Positions 28,325-38,718 of a DNA stretch of 62,167 nucleotides are shown piece by piece; positions within the stretch are counted from its first letter, which is position 1, and each line of letters starts with the position of its first letter. The notes under the pieces were generated by a model, which was given only the letters and a program-made list of their open reading frames with translations, had not been told where the DNA came from and searched no databases. This stretch comes from Symbiodinium natans (Eukaryota; Sar; Dinophyceae; Suessiales; Symbiodiniaceae): positions 877,690-939,856 of the forward strand of contig CAJNDS010000036.1 of the NCBI GenBank assembly GCA_905221605.1, given 5' to 3'. The translations under genes and the position numbers were made by a program.

Positions 28325-28900
28325 CCCGCGGCAAGCTCCTCCTATACACGGGCCACGCCATGGTTGATTGGCTTGGAATGCCTGTCATAAAGATGCCAGT
28401 AAGTAAGATAAAAGGTGGTCATTTAGAAATATGTGACCACTTCTTAGATTTGCCAGAATGTCTTGAAACAAAAACATAGAGCAATAACAACATATTCCAA
28501 GCTCTGAGGCATGCGAGTTAAGGAAGCTTGCAAAAGTAGTTCTGTCCAGCGGCAATCTCCTTGCAGAAACGACGCAGCCAGAAGGCCGTCTGACGGCAAG
28601 CTCCTTCTATACACAGCGCACGCAACTATCGGCTTGGCATGCCCTCCGCCCTCAGGTACGACGACAAATCGGATGACAGTAGTCGTGAACGAAAACAAGC
28701 AGCAGGATGTGACAAACTTGAAGAGGAAAAACCAATCCAGACTTTCAATACTGCATGTCAAAATATTACAGGCTCGGAGGCATGCGAAGCAAGGAAGCCT
28801 GCAAAAGCAGGACAGGTGTCAGACGGCAAGCTCCTTGCTTACTGGACGCAGTCTATCAACGTCCATGAAATGGCGAAGAAAGCAAAGCCTGGCAAATGAC
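28325..28900 (-). repeat. Left arm of large inverted repeat
   Basis: CGGCAAGCTCCTCCTATACA with CGGGCCACGCCATGGTT (28329-28366), GTTAAGGAAGCTTGCAAAAG (28520-28539) and GAAGCAAGGAAGCCTGCAAA (28786-28805) each have a reverse-complement partner at 57.3-58.0 kb. Similarity is patchy but collinear in inverted order. The + strand open frames here overlap this repeat and are not called as genes. Confidence 0.75.
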
Positions 28901-29045
28901 ACATCAAACCCGATCCCCTCGCATTGGAGGTGCTGGAAGACACAGGGTGAAGGCGCTGTTTTCTTGAACTTTTTGGGTGTCCCCCTCAGAAACCTGCGGC
29001 CCAAACCCATATGCCTACATGGCTGCCCTCCTGCCCGCTGAGATG

Positions 29046-29118
29046 CACTCATCGAGGAGGTCTTGGCCGATGAGGCAGCGGCGGTCGTCCAGCTAGCAAA
29101 CCCCAAATTGGAGAGCCC
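29046..29118 (+). CDS. Short exon candidate, Ala/Glu-rich
   Basis: ALIEEVLADEAAAVVQLANP then KLESP to a TAA, just before a small block of degenerate CCCTAAA-like units (29115-29150). Helical composition. Not recognised. Confidence 0.25.
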
Positions 29119-29149
29119 CTAAACCCCGAAACCCGTAAACCTTGAACCC

Positions 29150-30070
29150 CAAAGGCCTGTGTAGCGGTGCGATCGGCCAAACCTCCACTCGTGGGAGGCC
29201 TCACCTGTGTTAGAAAGTTTGGGCCCTAGGGGTTAGGGCTTAGTGTTTGTATGGTTTAGGGTTTAGGGTTTAGGATTCAAAGGGAGGTATAACATGTTTG
29301 ATAAGAGAACTTCGGGTGGAAGTTATAACTAAGTTAGACTAGCTAGCCAACATCCGCGTAAACCCAAGGAAAGCAAACCTGAAATATTTCAGGGGCCTAC
29401 CTAGTGAGCTCAACTGGAACTTATGACGCCAATTGATTCCACGAATCCCCATCAAATTCTGCCCCATGGGTCTATAGCAACGGCTTGCGTGCACTAGTTT
29501 CACTTGTTGCATTGTACCAAAACTCACAGGCGTGTGGACCAGTCGTGGAGGCAGTAGCAACAGTAGCAGTGGCATGTCCATCGTTCTTGTACCCCTAGGC
29601 GCCGGCTCTAGGCCACAATGCTTTCACCGCGCAGAAGAGCTGGTCATCATCATCGGCAAGATGTAGCTCGCAAACGACCCAAGCTAAGATTATTCATGAT
29701 GCTCTCATGTGTGATCAGCAACCATTGCAAAACCCCACGCATTCTCTCTTGAACCGAAACAAGTAACCGAAACAAATGACATTGCATGACATTGCATGAT
29801 GCTCTCACACGCTTCGACCACAGCACGTTGACGAGTCTGGACTGATCATGACTGAGCCTTCACACGGATTGACTGCCAAACGACAACCGACGACGCCCTT
29901 TTGACCCTTTGGAGTTGAGCATTTTCCCGACACATCGTCGAAAACACCTGCCGTGCCGACACATGAAGCGGGGCAAGCGGTCCGTGGTTGTGACCATTTG
30001 CAACCTCCATGCAGGGCTTTTCCCGAAAGCATCGCGAAGGGTTCTTCCGTGCGGAGCCCTCTGACCCAAC
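29150..30070. other. No confident gene; weak minus-strand ORFs
   Basis: Holds a short TTTAGGG patch (29255-29275) and several overlapping short frames on the minus strand (29339-29581; 29805-30131). The latter includes TEEPFAMLSGKALHGGCKWS, but the other strand is equally open. I cannot choose a coding strand. Confidence 0.4.
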
Positions 30071-30313
30071 AACATAGAGTGAATTGCATAGAGTTAAATG
30101 CATAGAGTCGAGTGCGTAGAGTTAAGTGCATAGAGTGAAGTGCAGAGAGTCAAGTGCATAGAGTTAAGTACATAGAGAGAAGTGCAGAGAGTCAAGTGCA
30201 TAGAGTTAAATGCATAGAGTCAAGTGCATGGAGTGAAGTGCATAGAGTGAAGTGCATAGAGTCAAGTGCATAGAGTTAAGTGCATAGAGTGAAGTGCAGA
30301 GAGTCAAGTGCAT
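30071..30313 (+). repeat. 14-bp minisatellite (GCATAGAGTTAAGT)n
   Basis: About 17 tandem copies of GCATAGAGTTAAGT with substitutions (TCAAG, TGAAG, AGAGAGTC). Because 14 is not a multiple of three, 42 bp equals 14 residues, so reading frames show a 14-residue period. Not CRISPR: there are no spacers. Confidence 0.95.
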
Positions 30314-30579
30314 TGGGGTTGTTGTCAAAATGCTTGTTCCCGAAATTGACGTTAAATCGGAACTCCCTCGGTGCCGCCTAATGTCCTGAAGGAAAAAGAA
30401 ACTGATTGAGATGGAGTAGCAAACGCAACAATTGAAGGATCCAAGCATGATTTCCTAGAAAGGGTGAGCGCCAACAATTTTTCAGGCTGCTGTCGGACGA
30501 GTCGTCACAAGAACTGGTAGTGTTACTGCTACATACTGCTACTGCTGGAGTTCTGGCGCGAACGAAGGTTTCTCCGCCG

Positions 30580-30783
30580 TCACCACTTGTGGGGCTCGAG
30601 CTCCAGCAAGCGTAGCACTCTCGGTTCTATGGTGTTCCTTTGTGGTCTGCTAGAGGAGGAATGGGCCATGGTCTGCGGGGGGAGGCTGCGTTGACATTTT
30701 GCTAGCGCCGCGCTAGCTAGCGCAAAACACTGTGCCGGCTTTTCCAAGATCTGATACTTCGACGTGATGAACCACAAAAACAA
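30580..30783 (-). CDS. ORF candidate, unknown
   Basis: 67 codons on the minus strand, with EKPAQCFALASAALAKCQRS and NTIEPRVLRLLELEPHKW. Downstream (30975-31045) is a direct repeat TTTGTTGGGTTCGCCTAG / TTTGTTGATTTCGCCTAG. Low confidence. Confidence 0.25.
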   Translation of the reverse strand: MFLWFITSKYQILEKPAQCFALASAALAKCQRSLPPQTMAHSSSSRPQRNTIEPRVLRLLELEPHKW

Positions 30784-31158
30784 GCCAGGAGCAGCAATTG
30801 CACCAAGTATAACAAGAATATCGTTTCTTTCTTGTCATCGTTCTTCCTAAAAGAAACTCCATCCTGGCAACAGGGGTCCCGTCAATTCATAACGAAGAGG
30901 CGCGGGGTGATTACGCCATCCCGGATTTTGTACGTATATTTCGGGTGGTGCGCCTGGCTGGGCCTCCTCAATCAATCTTTGTTGGGTTCGCCTAGTGGTG
31001 ACATGCAAAATTTAAAATAATGTTTGTTGATTTCGCCTAGCGCGAACCTAGCGTTTTCCTACCCCACCACCTTGGGACCTCTGGTAAACAAGCAGCTGGT
31101 GACGTGGCAGGCCTGATGTCCGACAGGCGCGTACTTCAGGTTGGCCGCTGTCTGCGCA

Positions 31159-31841
31159 CTACTCGATTTGCTCAGTTCTTGCATGTCGCCCGCTCCTCGC
31201 AGCCATTTCAGCAGCCTGTGACCGCCTCCGGAGTAGCTTTCCCAGCGTAGCCGAGGTGTGCCGCGTGTGCCGACGCAGGGAAGCGGCTACGGAAGGCTGC
31301 TGCCTGGCTTGTTCGGCCCTGCGAGACGTACAGGCTATGGTACAAGGTCGTGCTTTGCCGCAAGCTGCAGCACGCCTCCACGCGACCAGTGGGACCACCT
31401 TACGGAGCACAACAACGGAAAGGGCAAGGGCAATGGCCAAGGGCAAGGACAAACGAGGACCCCGAGGACAGCGTGGCGCTTGGACACTCCGCGGCAGATG
31501 CCGACTTGGCAAGGCGGGTGGCGACCGCGGCAGCAGCTGCTACCGTGGCCGCCCTCAATCGCCGCTAAGCGGAGAGCCCGGGGCCACTCGCGCGCTCGTG
31601 GACCGCAGGCGTGCTGCCAGTGGGCCGCAGGGCCACTGACCTGAGCTTGGCCATAGTGGCGGCAACTATTGTGATTGCCCCTGCGGCACCTGAACTGCGA
31701 CCCCGCTGCTTGATCGCGGCTGCGGGCCGCTGGTCCAGCTTCACCGTTTTTGATGTACAGACAGTTACCTGCAAACAAGCCCCCGTCCAGTGCTAGAGTC
31801 CTTCTCGACGTTACATCCCCACCCCCCCTTGTCGCCAGCAT
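31159..31841. other. GC-rich segment open in several frames
   Basis: Both strands have several 70-168-codon open frames. One + frame contains GKGKGNGQGQGQ with Trp-rich surroundings, a composition I associate with N-terminal parts of dinoflagellate retroelement proteins, but that is an impression only. High GC makes chance open frames likely. Confidence 0.3.
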
Positions 31842-31990
31842 GAAAAAATTTCAGGGTTTTGCTGTTGCCTGGTGGGCCCCCAAGGTCTTTGAAATTTCAG
31901 CCAGGGGTTTTGAAGGGGAGGTAGGTAGGTCGAACAATGGCCTGTCCCGATGGTACCACGTCCCCGGCTCTCGCTCTCACCCTCTCTCTC

Positions 31991-32067
<77 letters not shown>
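31815..32067 (+). repeat. Dispersed element, copy 1 left end, truncated by gap
   Basis: Starts ATCCCCACCCCCCCCTTGTC and is about 97% identical to 51.02-51.20 kb for some 170 bp, including CCAGGGGTTTTGAAGGGGAG, then enters (TC)n. The copy runs into an assembly gap, so its right part is missing. Confidence 0.85.
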
Positions 32068-32167
32068 NNNNNNNNNNNNNNNNNNNNNNNNNNNNNNNNN
32101 NNNNNNNNNNNNNNNNNNNNNNNNNNNNNNNNNNNNNNNNNNNNNNNNNNNNNNNNNNNNNNNNNNN
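32068..32167. other. Assembly gap (100 N)
   Basis: Exactly 100 N, the conventional unknown-size scaffold gap, placed directly after a (TC)n run. Translations through it are meaningless. The two sides may not be contiguous in the genome. Confidence 0.99.
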
Positions 32168-32703
32168 TCTGTTTCCACTCGTTTGTTTGATTTACACCTC
32201 TGGCAGCTGCACTTGCTCCCCTGCACAGCAATTGGCCTACATGCCCAACTCCAAAGTTCAACACACAGAGCATGCTTGATGGCCTAAGTTTGAGGAAGTT
32301 GCGCAAAAAATATGGTCTGGCTCGGCGCAAAGCGGTTTTAGTCCTTTGCCAGTCATGATTGGCTCCAGCATCCTCCGCGAAGCATGAGAAATGCCAGGCT
32401 GCTCTGCATGTTTGTGTGCAACGCGCCGAAGACATTGACAATGTTAACAGTGCGCAGATCGCAAGATAGTATATCATAATAAACAAGTCCTCCCGTGGGA
32501 CAGCACCCACGGCTCCTAGTCATAGTCCCTGCCACTGCCACATTGTCCGCGCCGGTATTTACCTGGCTCATCCTGAAGCCCCCATTCGTACCTGCAGCTG
32601 GGGGGCAAGAGAACCTTGATAACTTGAGACTTCACTTAGTGAGACAAGTAGGTCCGTGGACCTGGAAGCCAGTGCACTGGCAAGGAGACTAAATCGAAAA
32701 ATC

Positions 32704-33978
32704 TCATGATGGAAGAAGCCACAGGTACACCTTCTGCATCAAATCGCTCAACGAGCCGGTATCGATCGGCTCGGATCTTTGTTTGCACTCGCGGAAGCCA
32801 GTCTGAGCGTCACAAATGAAGTATGGAACCCGAAGCTGCTCTGCTTTGCGGTCATACCTTGAAAGCCATTCCGTAACGTTGTCTGCCGTCATGCCCCCAG
32901 TAAAGCCCACAACCTGCGTCTGCACATCTTCAGGGACCTCAGGCACTGCATCCGGAGTCTTTCCTTGACCACCGGAGTTGTCGAAAAACGTCACAATATT
33001 CTTCGCTGCCTTCTTATCCGCACTTTGGCTGGCAGAGGTCTGCAGGATCTTGCAAATAAACGGCAAAGAATCCTCATCTTCGCTTCTTTTGAAACACGGC
33101 ACAAGAAAAAGAGTGTTCGGATGCTCCCTGGCCAGCTTTGCAACCTGCTTGGCACTCTTGTCCCATTCTGAATCTGGTCCGCGCATGTAAAGCTTTGTGG
33201 AAACAAAGTCCGCACTGATGTTGATTTGTATGTGTCGTGCATTATACTGCTTGCACAAAGTCTCCACGAGCCTCAGAGCAGAGTCTTCGCCCTGCAACAG
33301 AGAGCTGACGTACCGGCATTTTTCACTTTCACTAAGATGGAAAGAGAGTCTCGTCCCCGGAGGCATTGCAGCAATCATGCTATCAATTTCATGCCACGCA
33401 GGGTAGGTCGCGCCGTTTGGGTAACGTCGTTCTTTGAGTGGATCCTCAGGCCTGTAATTTACTGCCGGATTCCACGGAAAGCCCTGGTATGCCAGCTGAA
33501 AAGCAGCCACTGGCACAATCTTGCTTCTGGGCGGAGGAGTGAATAGTTTTGGCAGCAGGTCCTCGGGCAGAGTGATGTCCAAGCCACAAATGCCAAACTC
33601 AGGTCTTGGCGGACACGCTTTTAAAAGAAATTGGTTGATTTCTCTGTGCTTCCGGCGCTCCTCTTCAGAAAGGGCAGAGACACGCTTACGATTCGACCAG
33701 TCCAAGGCCGTGTAACCTTCGTTGTCCTGTTGCTCTATGTCTGCCCTCTTGACAACCAGCGCACGCAGTACACCAACTTCTGCAAGACAATCGACTGCAA
33801 TCATCAATGGCGACATTCCTCGTCCATCACTCTTCCGCAAAGACGCAGACAACTCCTCACCTGAGGGCAACGGGGTGTCCCCTGCCAAGTACCGTCGCAG
33901 CAGGGACCATTCCCTGCGCACAGCACATGTGTGTACAGGACGGAGCGCCCACACAAAATCGACCATACTCATGCACAA
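32704..33978 (-). CDS. Ankyrin-like plus TrpF-like TIM-barrel protein
   Basis: 424 codons. Residues ~45-100 resemble ankyrin repeats (SPLMIAVDCL..., ADIEQQDNEGYTALDW). Residues ~200-400 resemble the phosphoribosylanthranilate isomerase (TrpF-like) TIM barrel: a strand followed by HLSESEK (~210-220), NIVTFFDNSGGQGK (327-340), GFTGGMTADNV (358-368, the phosphate-binding type GG..NV motif) and FICDAQTGFR (387-396). Known TrpF makes an early step of tryptophan synthesis, but I do not see the usual catalytic KICG segment, so the activity is unknown. The first ATG is used; a spliced upstream exon is possible. The gene at 35038-36705 is a paralogue. No signal peptide or membrane segment seen. Confidence 0.65.
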   Translation of the reverse strand: MCMSMVDFVWALRPVHTCAVRREWSLLRRYLAGDTPLPSGEELSASLRKSDGRGMSPLMIAVDCLAEVGVLRALVVKRADIEQQDNEGYTALDWSNRKRVSALSEEERRKHREINQFLLKACPPRPEFGICGLDITLPEDLLPKLFTPPPRSKIVPVAAFQLAYQGFPWNPAVNYRPEDPLKERRYPNGATYPAWHEIDSMIAAMPPGTRLSFHLSESEKCRYVSSLLQGEDSALRLVETLCKQYNARHIQINISADFVSTKLYMRGPDSEWDKSAKQVAKLAREHPNTLFLVPCFKRSEDEDSLPFICKILQTSASQSADKKAAKNIVTFFDNSGGQGKTPDAVPEVPEDVQTQVVGFTGGMTADNVTEWLSRYDRKAEQLRVPYFICDAQTGFRECKQRSEPIDTGSLSDLMQKVYLWLLPS

Positions 33979-34483
33979 AAATTTGATCTGCAGGAACCTT
34001 AGCTGTCACAGAGAACTGCCTGCCCTCAGTGTAGCTGCGTCTGTTCCTGCATGCTCATTAAGGACAGGCTTAGGCCAAGAAGATGAAGAATGTTGGACCC
34101 TCTTGTGCAAGGGTGCTTTTACTGTTTTATGGGTGCGCTATGACGAAAAGTTTTACGCTCGTCGTAACGTTTTTCGTGTGGCACAGCGTTGAAATCAATT
34201 GCCGCGCCCCTTGCCAAGGGGGCTGGCCGGGGACTGGGTCCTTTTAAAGCCTTGGCGCGGGAGTAGGGGGGGGGGGGGCAGGAGGGAACCGTTTACAAAG
34301 TTAAAAAGGATCCATCTGAGGCCGTTCATGGGGCCCACTGAGGCTGCGCATGCATGAGAAGAGAAAAACCAGAAGACCAAAGGCCCTGGTGCCCGAAGAC
34401 CGTTTCCTATCCATTCACCAACCACCGCTCCCCAACTTCCGATTCAATTTTTGAGGTTGCGCAAAAAAGCATTCAGCAAAACA
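33979..34483. other. Spacer between the TrpF-like gene and the next minus-strand ORF
   Basis: Contains a G-tract (34268-34281) and no minus-strand frame that joins its neighbours in an obvious way. It may be intergenic or contain an intron linking 34484-35122 to 32704-33978. Confidence 0.4.
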
Positions 34484-35122
34484 CTAAGGCAGCAACTCCA
34501 GCGCCAACACCTCCGCCGACTGCGCGCGCCCGATCTTGCCGTCCTTCCAGGTCAGTACGATGGGCACACATCCCTGGAGCATGGCATCAACAACACTCCG
34601 CAGCCAGGTATAGAACCATGCATCTCCCCAGTCAGAAAGCCAAACGACTGCAAAATGCATGCCATCTTCCAAGCAAATGCGGATGACCGTGTTGTAGAGC
34701 TCTGGGCTGGCACCAGGTATGGAGACGATCGCGATGCCTCTGCCTGCCAAGCCGTCCAGATGACTTCCACGAAATACATCCTTTGCTTTGGCTCTGGATC
34801 CAAATCCAGCAGAGGCTACGGACACGTGCTCTTGGCCACCCGTGCCTTCATCCGTACTGACAACCAGACCCCGACTCCACCTTTGCAGTAAGTCTTCGGC
34901 GTATCGAGCATCACGTGCCTCTATAGTCCTGGCCTTGGCTACATTGCAATCTCCTGACCTTAAGAGCATCTGCAAATACTCCAGAGGGGTGTTTCCACAA
35001 TATGGCGGGCCTTCGTTAGCAGGCGAAGTCAGGACTTTCAAGGTGCTTGGCAGTGGTGGCTTAAGGTGGTCTCGCAGACTATCTGCGCAAACGGGCGGGA
35101 AAACATACCTGTCGTCCTCCAA
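34484..35122 (-). CDS. Downstream exon or ORF with ankyrin-like start
   Basis: 212 codons in a different frame from 35038-36705 and overlapping its 3' end. Includes GNTPLEYLQMLLRSGDCNVA, ankyrin-like, and a hydrophobic part RGIAIVSIPGASPELYNTVI. Because the frame changes where the upstream gene's sequence loses quality, I infer it is the next exon of that gene. A donor-like ACAG|GTATGT lies at about 35109 on the minus strand, and several AGs follow. Alternatively there is an indel. The product of the joined gene would be TIM barrel followed by ankyrin-like region, mirror image of the neighbour. Confidence 0.55.
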   Translation of the reverse strand: MEDDRYVFPPVCADSLRDHLKPPLPSTLKVLTSPANEGPPYCGNTPLEYLQMLLRSGDCNVAKARTIEARDARYAEDLLQRWSRGLVVSTDEGTGGQEHVSVASAGFGSRAKAKDVFRGSHLDGLAGRGIAIVSIPGASPELYNTVIRICLEDGMHFAVVWLSDWGDAWFYTWLRSVVDAMLQGCVPIVLTWKDGKIGRAQSAEVLALELLP

Positions 35123-36705
35123 TCCCCGCCCTCTCTTCGAGTATCATCTGGGCGCAGCTCAGGAGCCAGCACTCCCTCGAAATGCCTCGCAGCAACCGAG
35201 CCTGCTATAAACATAGCATCAAAACTTCGCGATCCGTCAGCAAGCCCCACTGAAAACGTTGACTTCTTCACAGCGTTAACGATGTACTGCGTATCAGGCT
35301 GCAAGACTATTTTGCTGGAATCCCCCAAGACCAAAGTGCCATCGTGCTGGGGATACACCTCCGCCCCATGCCCAGGGTTGAATGTGCTCTTCGCCACATT
35401 CTCAGCAAATTCCAAACACAGTTTTACAGAAAACTTATCTTTAGGTTTCGTCCTGACGCCAGACTGGGTCTCGATGAAAACTTGCCTGCCCTCTGGTATC
35501 ACCCACTCCATGTCACGAAGCTTTTGGAGCACATTGTCTGGGCGAAAGCCGCCAGCATAGCCCGTACACCTCAGCTCTTTTTCCACCAGAGGGCTGGCAT
35601 AGGTGGCAGCCTCTTCACCACCTCCACGTGAGGAATTGTACAGCAAAGTCACTTTTGTTGACGAACTGTTCTTCAGCAGCTCTTCGAACAGCATCCTTGC
35701 TCGAACATTGATGTCCTCGGCCACGGACAGGATGAACGTGAGTTTTTTGAACCGGTCCATCAGTTTCAGCAGCTTGTCCGCTTTGTTTTTTACCTCGCTT
35801 TCTGTATAACCTCCAACTGCGCTGTTCAGATGCACCAACACTTTCTGGAAGCCACACTCCACAAGCCAGCCGAGAAAGTTGGCGGCAGCTTCCTCACGGT
35901 GGAGCAGGTACGTGTCGAAGGGTGGGCGTACAAGATGCGCACAGAATCGAAGCCTGGAAGATGTTCCATCCTGCTTCAGGGCTTTCGCGACCTTGTCCAG
36001 CCGCGGGTACTTATGCGAGATGTTTGCGATTGGGTCTCCATAGTCGTAGGAATCCAGCAGGCTGTCTTCCGTGTCTCCTGGCTTGGGAGGATCTGGCTTG
36101 CGAGTTGGCACTTTGTGATACCCGAACAAGATTCCCAACTCTATCCAGTGCCGGCCCTTGGCAATGCTTTCTAATTCGTTCAGCTCCTCCTCGCCAGGCC
36201 CAACGAAGCAGATGTGTCTCAACATCGTCGAATCGTTTGGCTTCCACGACGTCGACAAGCCCGTTAACTCTTCGGCAGTCTTGCTCAGCTTGATAAACAT
36301 GCCTGGTTTCAAGCACTGCTTGTCTGAACCGTGCTTTTGCTCAGGCATCTCTTTCCGCAGCGTGTCTTGGTCGTGCTGTAAATTTGACTGGATGCTCTTA
36401 AGATTCTCCTTGAGGCCAGCCGACTCTGAGCACCATTCTTTGAACTTTCCAGTGTTTAGGGCCTGCTTCAATTCGACAGCAGTTTTGCACGGATGCCAGC
36501 TATGCAGATCTTCCCAGAAATCCTCTAGACGGACATCTGCCTTGCTGAACTTGTCAGCCATTTGTAGCAAGCAAGCCTTGACGTGTTGATCCTTCTCAAG
36601 CTTGTGTCTCTGCATGAGGTGTAGGAGCTGCAACTTCGGAACGAGGCCACTCATTTTCGTTCTGTGCAGCGGGCTTGTGTCGTCATGGAACATCTCCTGG
36701 TGCAA
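35038..36705 (-). CDS. TrpF-like TIM-barrel protein
   Basis: 555 codons; the last ~25 are probably read-through of an intron (see 34484-35122). Residues 1-190 are helical and charged. Residues ~250-440 match the TrpF-like barrel: LRFCAHLVRPPFDTYLL (252-268), KVLVHLNS (288-295), VTLLYNSSRGGG (352-363), GYAGGFRPDNV (382-392) and FIETQSGVRTKPKDKF (410-425). In known family members, GYAGG..P.NV and a strand ending SG.R occur at equivalent places, so I am fairly confident of the fold, less of activity. Residues 450-500 form a short beta-rich tail. An alternative start at Met18 (MSGLVPKLQL) is equally possible. Same strand and related to 32704-33978, so a tandem duplication. Confidence 0.65.
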   Translation of the reverse strand: MHQEMFHDDTSPLHRTKMSGLVPKLQLLHLMQRHKLEKDQHVKACLLQMADKFSKADVRLEDFWEDLHSWHPCKTAVELKQALNTGKFKEWCSESAGLKENLKSIQSNLQHDQDTLRKEMPEQKHGSDKQCLKPGMFIKLSKTAEELTGLSTSWKPNDSTMLRHICFVGPGEEELNELESIAKGRHWIELGILFGYHKVPTRKPDPPKPGDTEDSLLDSYDYGDPIANISHKYPRLDKVAKALKQDGTSSRLRFCAHLVRPPFDTYLLHREEAAANFLGWLVECGFQKVLVHLNSAVGGYTESEVKNKADKLLKLMDRFKKLTFILSVAEDINVRARMLFEELLKNSSSTKVTLLYNSSRGGGEEAATYASPLVEKELRCTGYAGGFRPDNVLQKLRDMEWVIPEGRQVFIETQSGVRTKPKDKFSVKLCLEFAENVAKSTFNPGHGAEVYPQHDGTLVLGDSSKIVLQPDTQYIVNAVKKSTFSVGLADGSRSFDAMFIAGSVAARHFEGVLAPELRPDDTRREGGDWRTTGMFSRPFAQIVCETTLSHHCQAP

Positions 36706-37070
36706 GCAGCTTTGTGAGGCGTAATGCGTTGAGGTTTTGGCAGTCTAGGCAGCCAGAAACCCAGGTCTCCGAAACCAAACTCAAAAAGAACCATCAGTAT
36801 GACAAGAGTAAGCTGCAACATGTTGCATTTACAACTCAAGACTTGCATGCGTGGACTTCTTGCGCCCAGCAGCGCAGGATTTCAAATAGTGTCGGCACAC
36901 AATCTTGGGCTTGAAGCATTATCGGACGCATCAGGCATTGAGCAGAACGTCATTCCACAAGCATGTTGACAAATTGTAGGATCTCATACTTTGTCCACAT
37001 GCTGCGCTGAGAGTACATGCACTTGCTAGAGATGCCTTCCTTCGGGGAACTCTTTCTCTGAGCTGCAAAA
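36706..37070. other. No gene recognised
   Basis: Upstream of the TrpF-like gene on the minus strand. Presumably contains its 5' region. No TATA-like or spliced-leader acceptor signal is clear. Confidence 0.4.
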
Positions 37071-37262
37071 TCAGTCAGGCAACTCTTGAAAAAACTCCAC
37101 ATCGAGAGACCCTAGCTCTACCCTCAACCCCGCAATCTTCACCCAGCTTCTGGAGAAAAAGATCACATCACGAAGTTGAGCCTGGAGATGCCGCTGCATC
37201 TCCTCGAAATGCTCGTCCTGTATCACCCACAACGCGTGGCAGTAAAACAAAGACATGGGCAA
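37071..37262 (-). CDS. Exon candidate, coiled-coil-like
   Basis: 63 codons on the minus strand with QDEHFEEMQRHLQAQLRDVI then FFSRSWVKIAGLRVELGSLD. HFEEM..HLQA resembles HFDKM...LEA at 38.9 kb and Q.FNKM..FFQA at 42.5 kb, suggesting related exons. Only a partial exon is supported. Confidence 0.4.
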   Translation of the reverse strand: MPMSLFYCHALWVIQDEHFEEMQRHLQAQLRDVIFFSRSWVKIAGLRVELGSLDVEFFQELPD

Positions 37263-38718
37263 AGTGTTCAGTTCTAGGGTTTAGGGTTGGGTTCGAGCCG
37301 TTGTAGCTAAGATGCTGTCGGTAGTGATTGAGTCGACCAGTGCAGGATTCGGATGTTCCAAAAAATTGCCGGTCCCAGTAAATTCAACAACACAACATGG
37401 TCAGCACAGGTGAAAGCCTGGTGCTACATGGGATCCTAAGCAACCACCTTTTTTCACAAGCAGCCCAGAAAGGAGCCTTAATTCGCAGGACCTCCACAGG
37501 GACAGCTACGGAAATCGCGAAGCATCCTAGAGGGCGTCTTGCCCTCACATTGAAACCCAGATACATAGCTGAATTGCAGGTTATGCGGAACTAGATTGCA
37601 CAGGACCCAGTGGCTGTCCAAAATCAATCACATGCTCCGGCCTGCAGGTCTCTGTCTGAGTCCATCTGTGTTCCGCCCTGGTTTGCAGCGGTGACCACAC
37701 GTAGCTTTGTTCTCGGGTGCTTGCAGTAATTTGCAGTGTGGAGCTCCATCTAGGTAGACACAGGGCTTACAGTCTTCGAGTTTGGAGTCGATGGTCTAGT
37801 GCAGAAGGTTAAAAGGTTTGGAGCTGTTGGTAATTGATAAACTGCGAATCTTGCACCGTCGTCTGCATATGTGCATGCCTCCTAGACTTCAGCGTTTTGC
37901 CGGGCACGCCAAGGGCAAGACCCTCCATAACACCTGCCTTGCCTGCAAGAAAGCCAATACAAAAAGCCCTATTACATGTAACAACACCTTCCGGCTAGAA
38001 CTTTACAATGCTGAGAGGTACATAGCAACCGTGTCCGTTTCTTCGCTGTAGCTGTTGCTGGCCATTAGTGCTAATGCACTTTGACGCCGTCCACAAGACA
38101 TACACTTCCGAACGTCCTGAAAGCACTACCAGGACAAGGCGGGTTCAGATTGACAAAGAAGCGGCTAGGTGACAGAAACAGGCATCGGCGGCCTTAATGA
38201 GGATTTATATCCAGCTATTTCCAGTTTCGCCAGGGTGTCTAATCTACATGCCCTTATGCCACTCAAGTGGCCGATGTGTGCCTGTCAACGCCTCCCTCTG
38301 CCTACAGTACTTCAAACATCGCCCATGACCTTTAACCCAACAGTCCCCATGCCTCATACTAGTGTTGAAGGAGGGAATGGAACAAATAACTATCAACGAT
38401 TGCACAGGCACCACGACAAGAATCCATTCCTCTGTTCCCTTGCTGAACAACCAGGAGTCTTGCAAGGGCCTGGAGCCGCGAGCCCGAGTCCTGTCCGGCG
38501 GCCTTGCTGGCTTACACAACAAACTTGCCATACTCAAAAGCTATATGAGCCCTGGACTGAAGGAGTTCCCCCGCACAGACTATTTTGAGGAACACAACCT
38601 TAATCGCCCTTCTGAAGCCCTATTTTGCAGTTCTGTAGGAAGGGGGCTCATTTCGGAGACAGCGCGAGCAATCCTGACCAGATCCTCCTGTACTAGTCTA
38701 TACGCTGACAGACACCTA
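37263..38718. other. No confident gene
   Basis: One isolated TTTAGGG pair (37276-37288). Short frames on both strands overlap each other (37397-37594, 37818-38051, 38169-38757) without recognisable motifs. I see no repeat or RNA gene. Confidence 0.4.

Noticed and set aside
28511-29041. 176-codon + strand ORF
   Set aside because: Lies over the left arm of the large inverted repeat, with low protein-like quality and several overlapping frames.
31750-32510. Frames crossing the N run, with Ser/Leu or Arg/Glu repeats
   Set aside because: They translate unknown bases and (TC)n.
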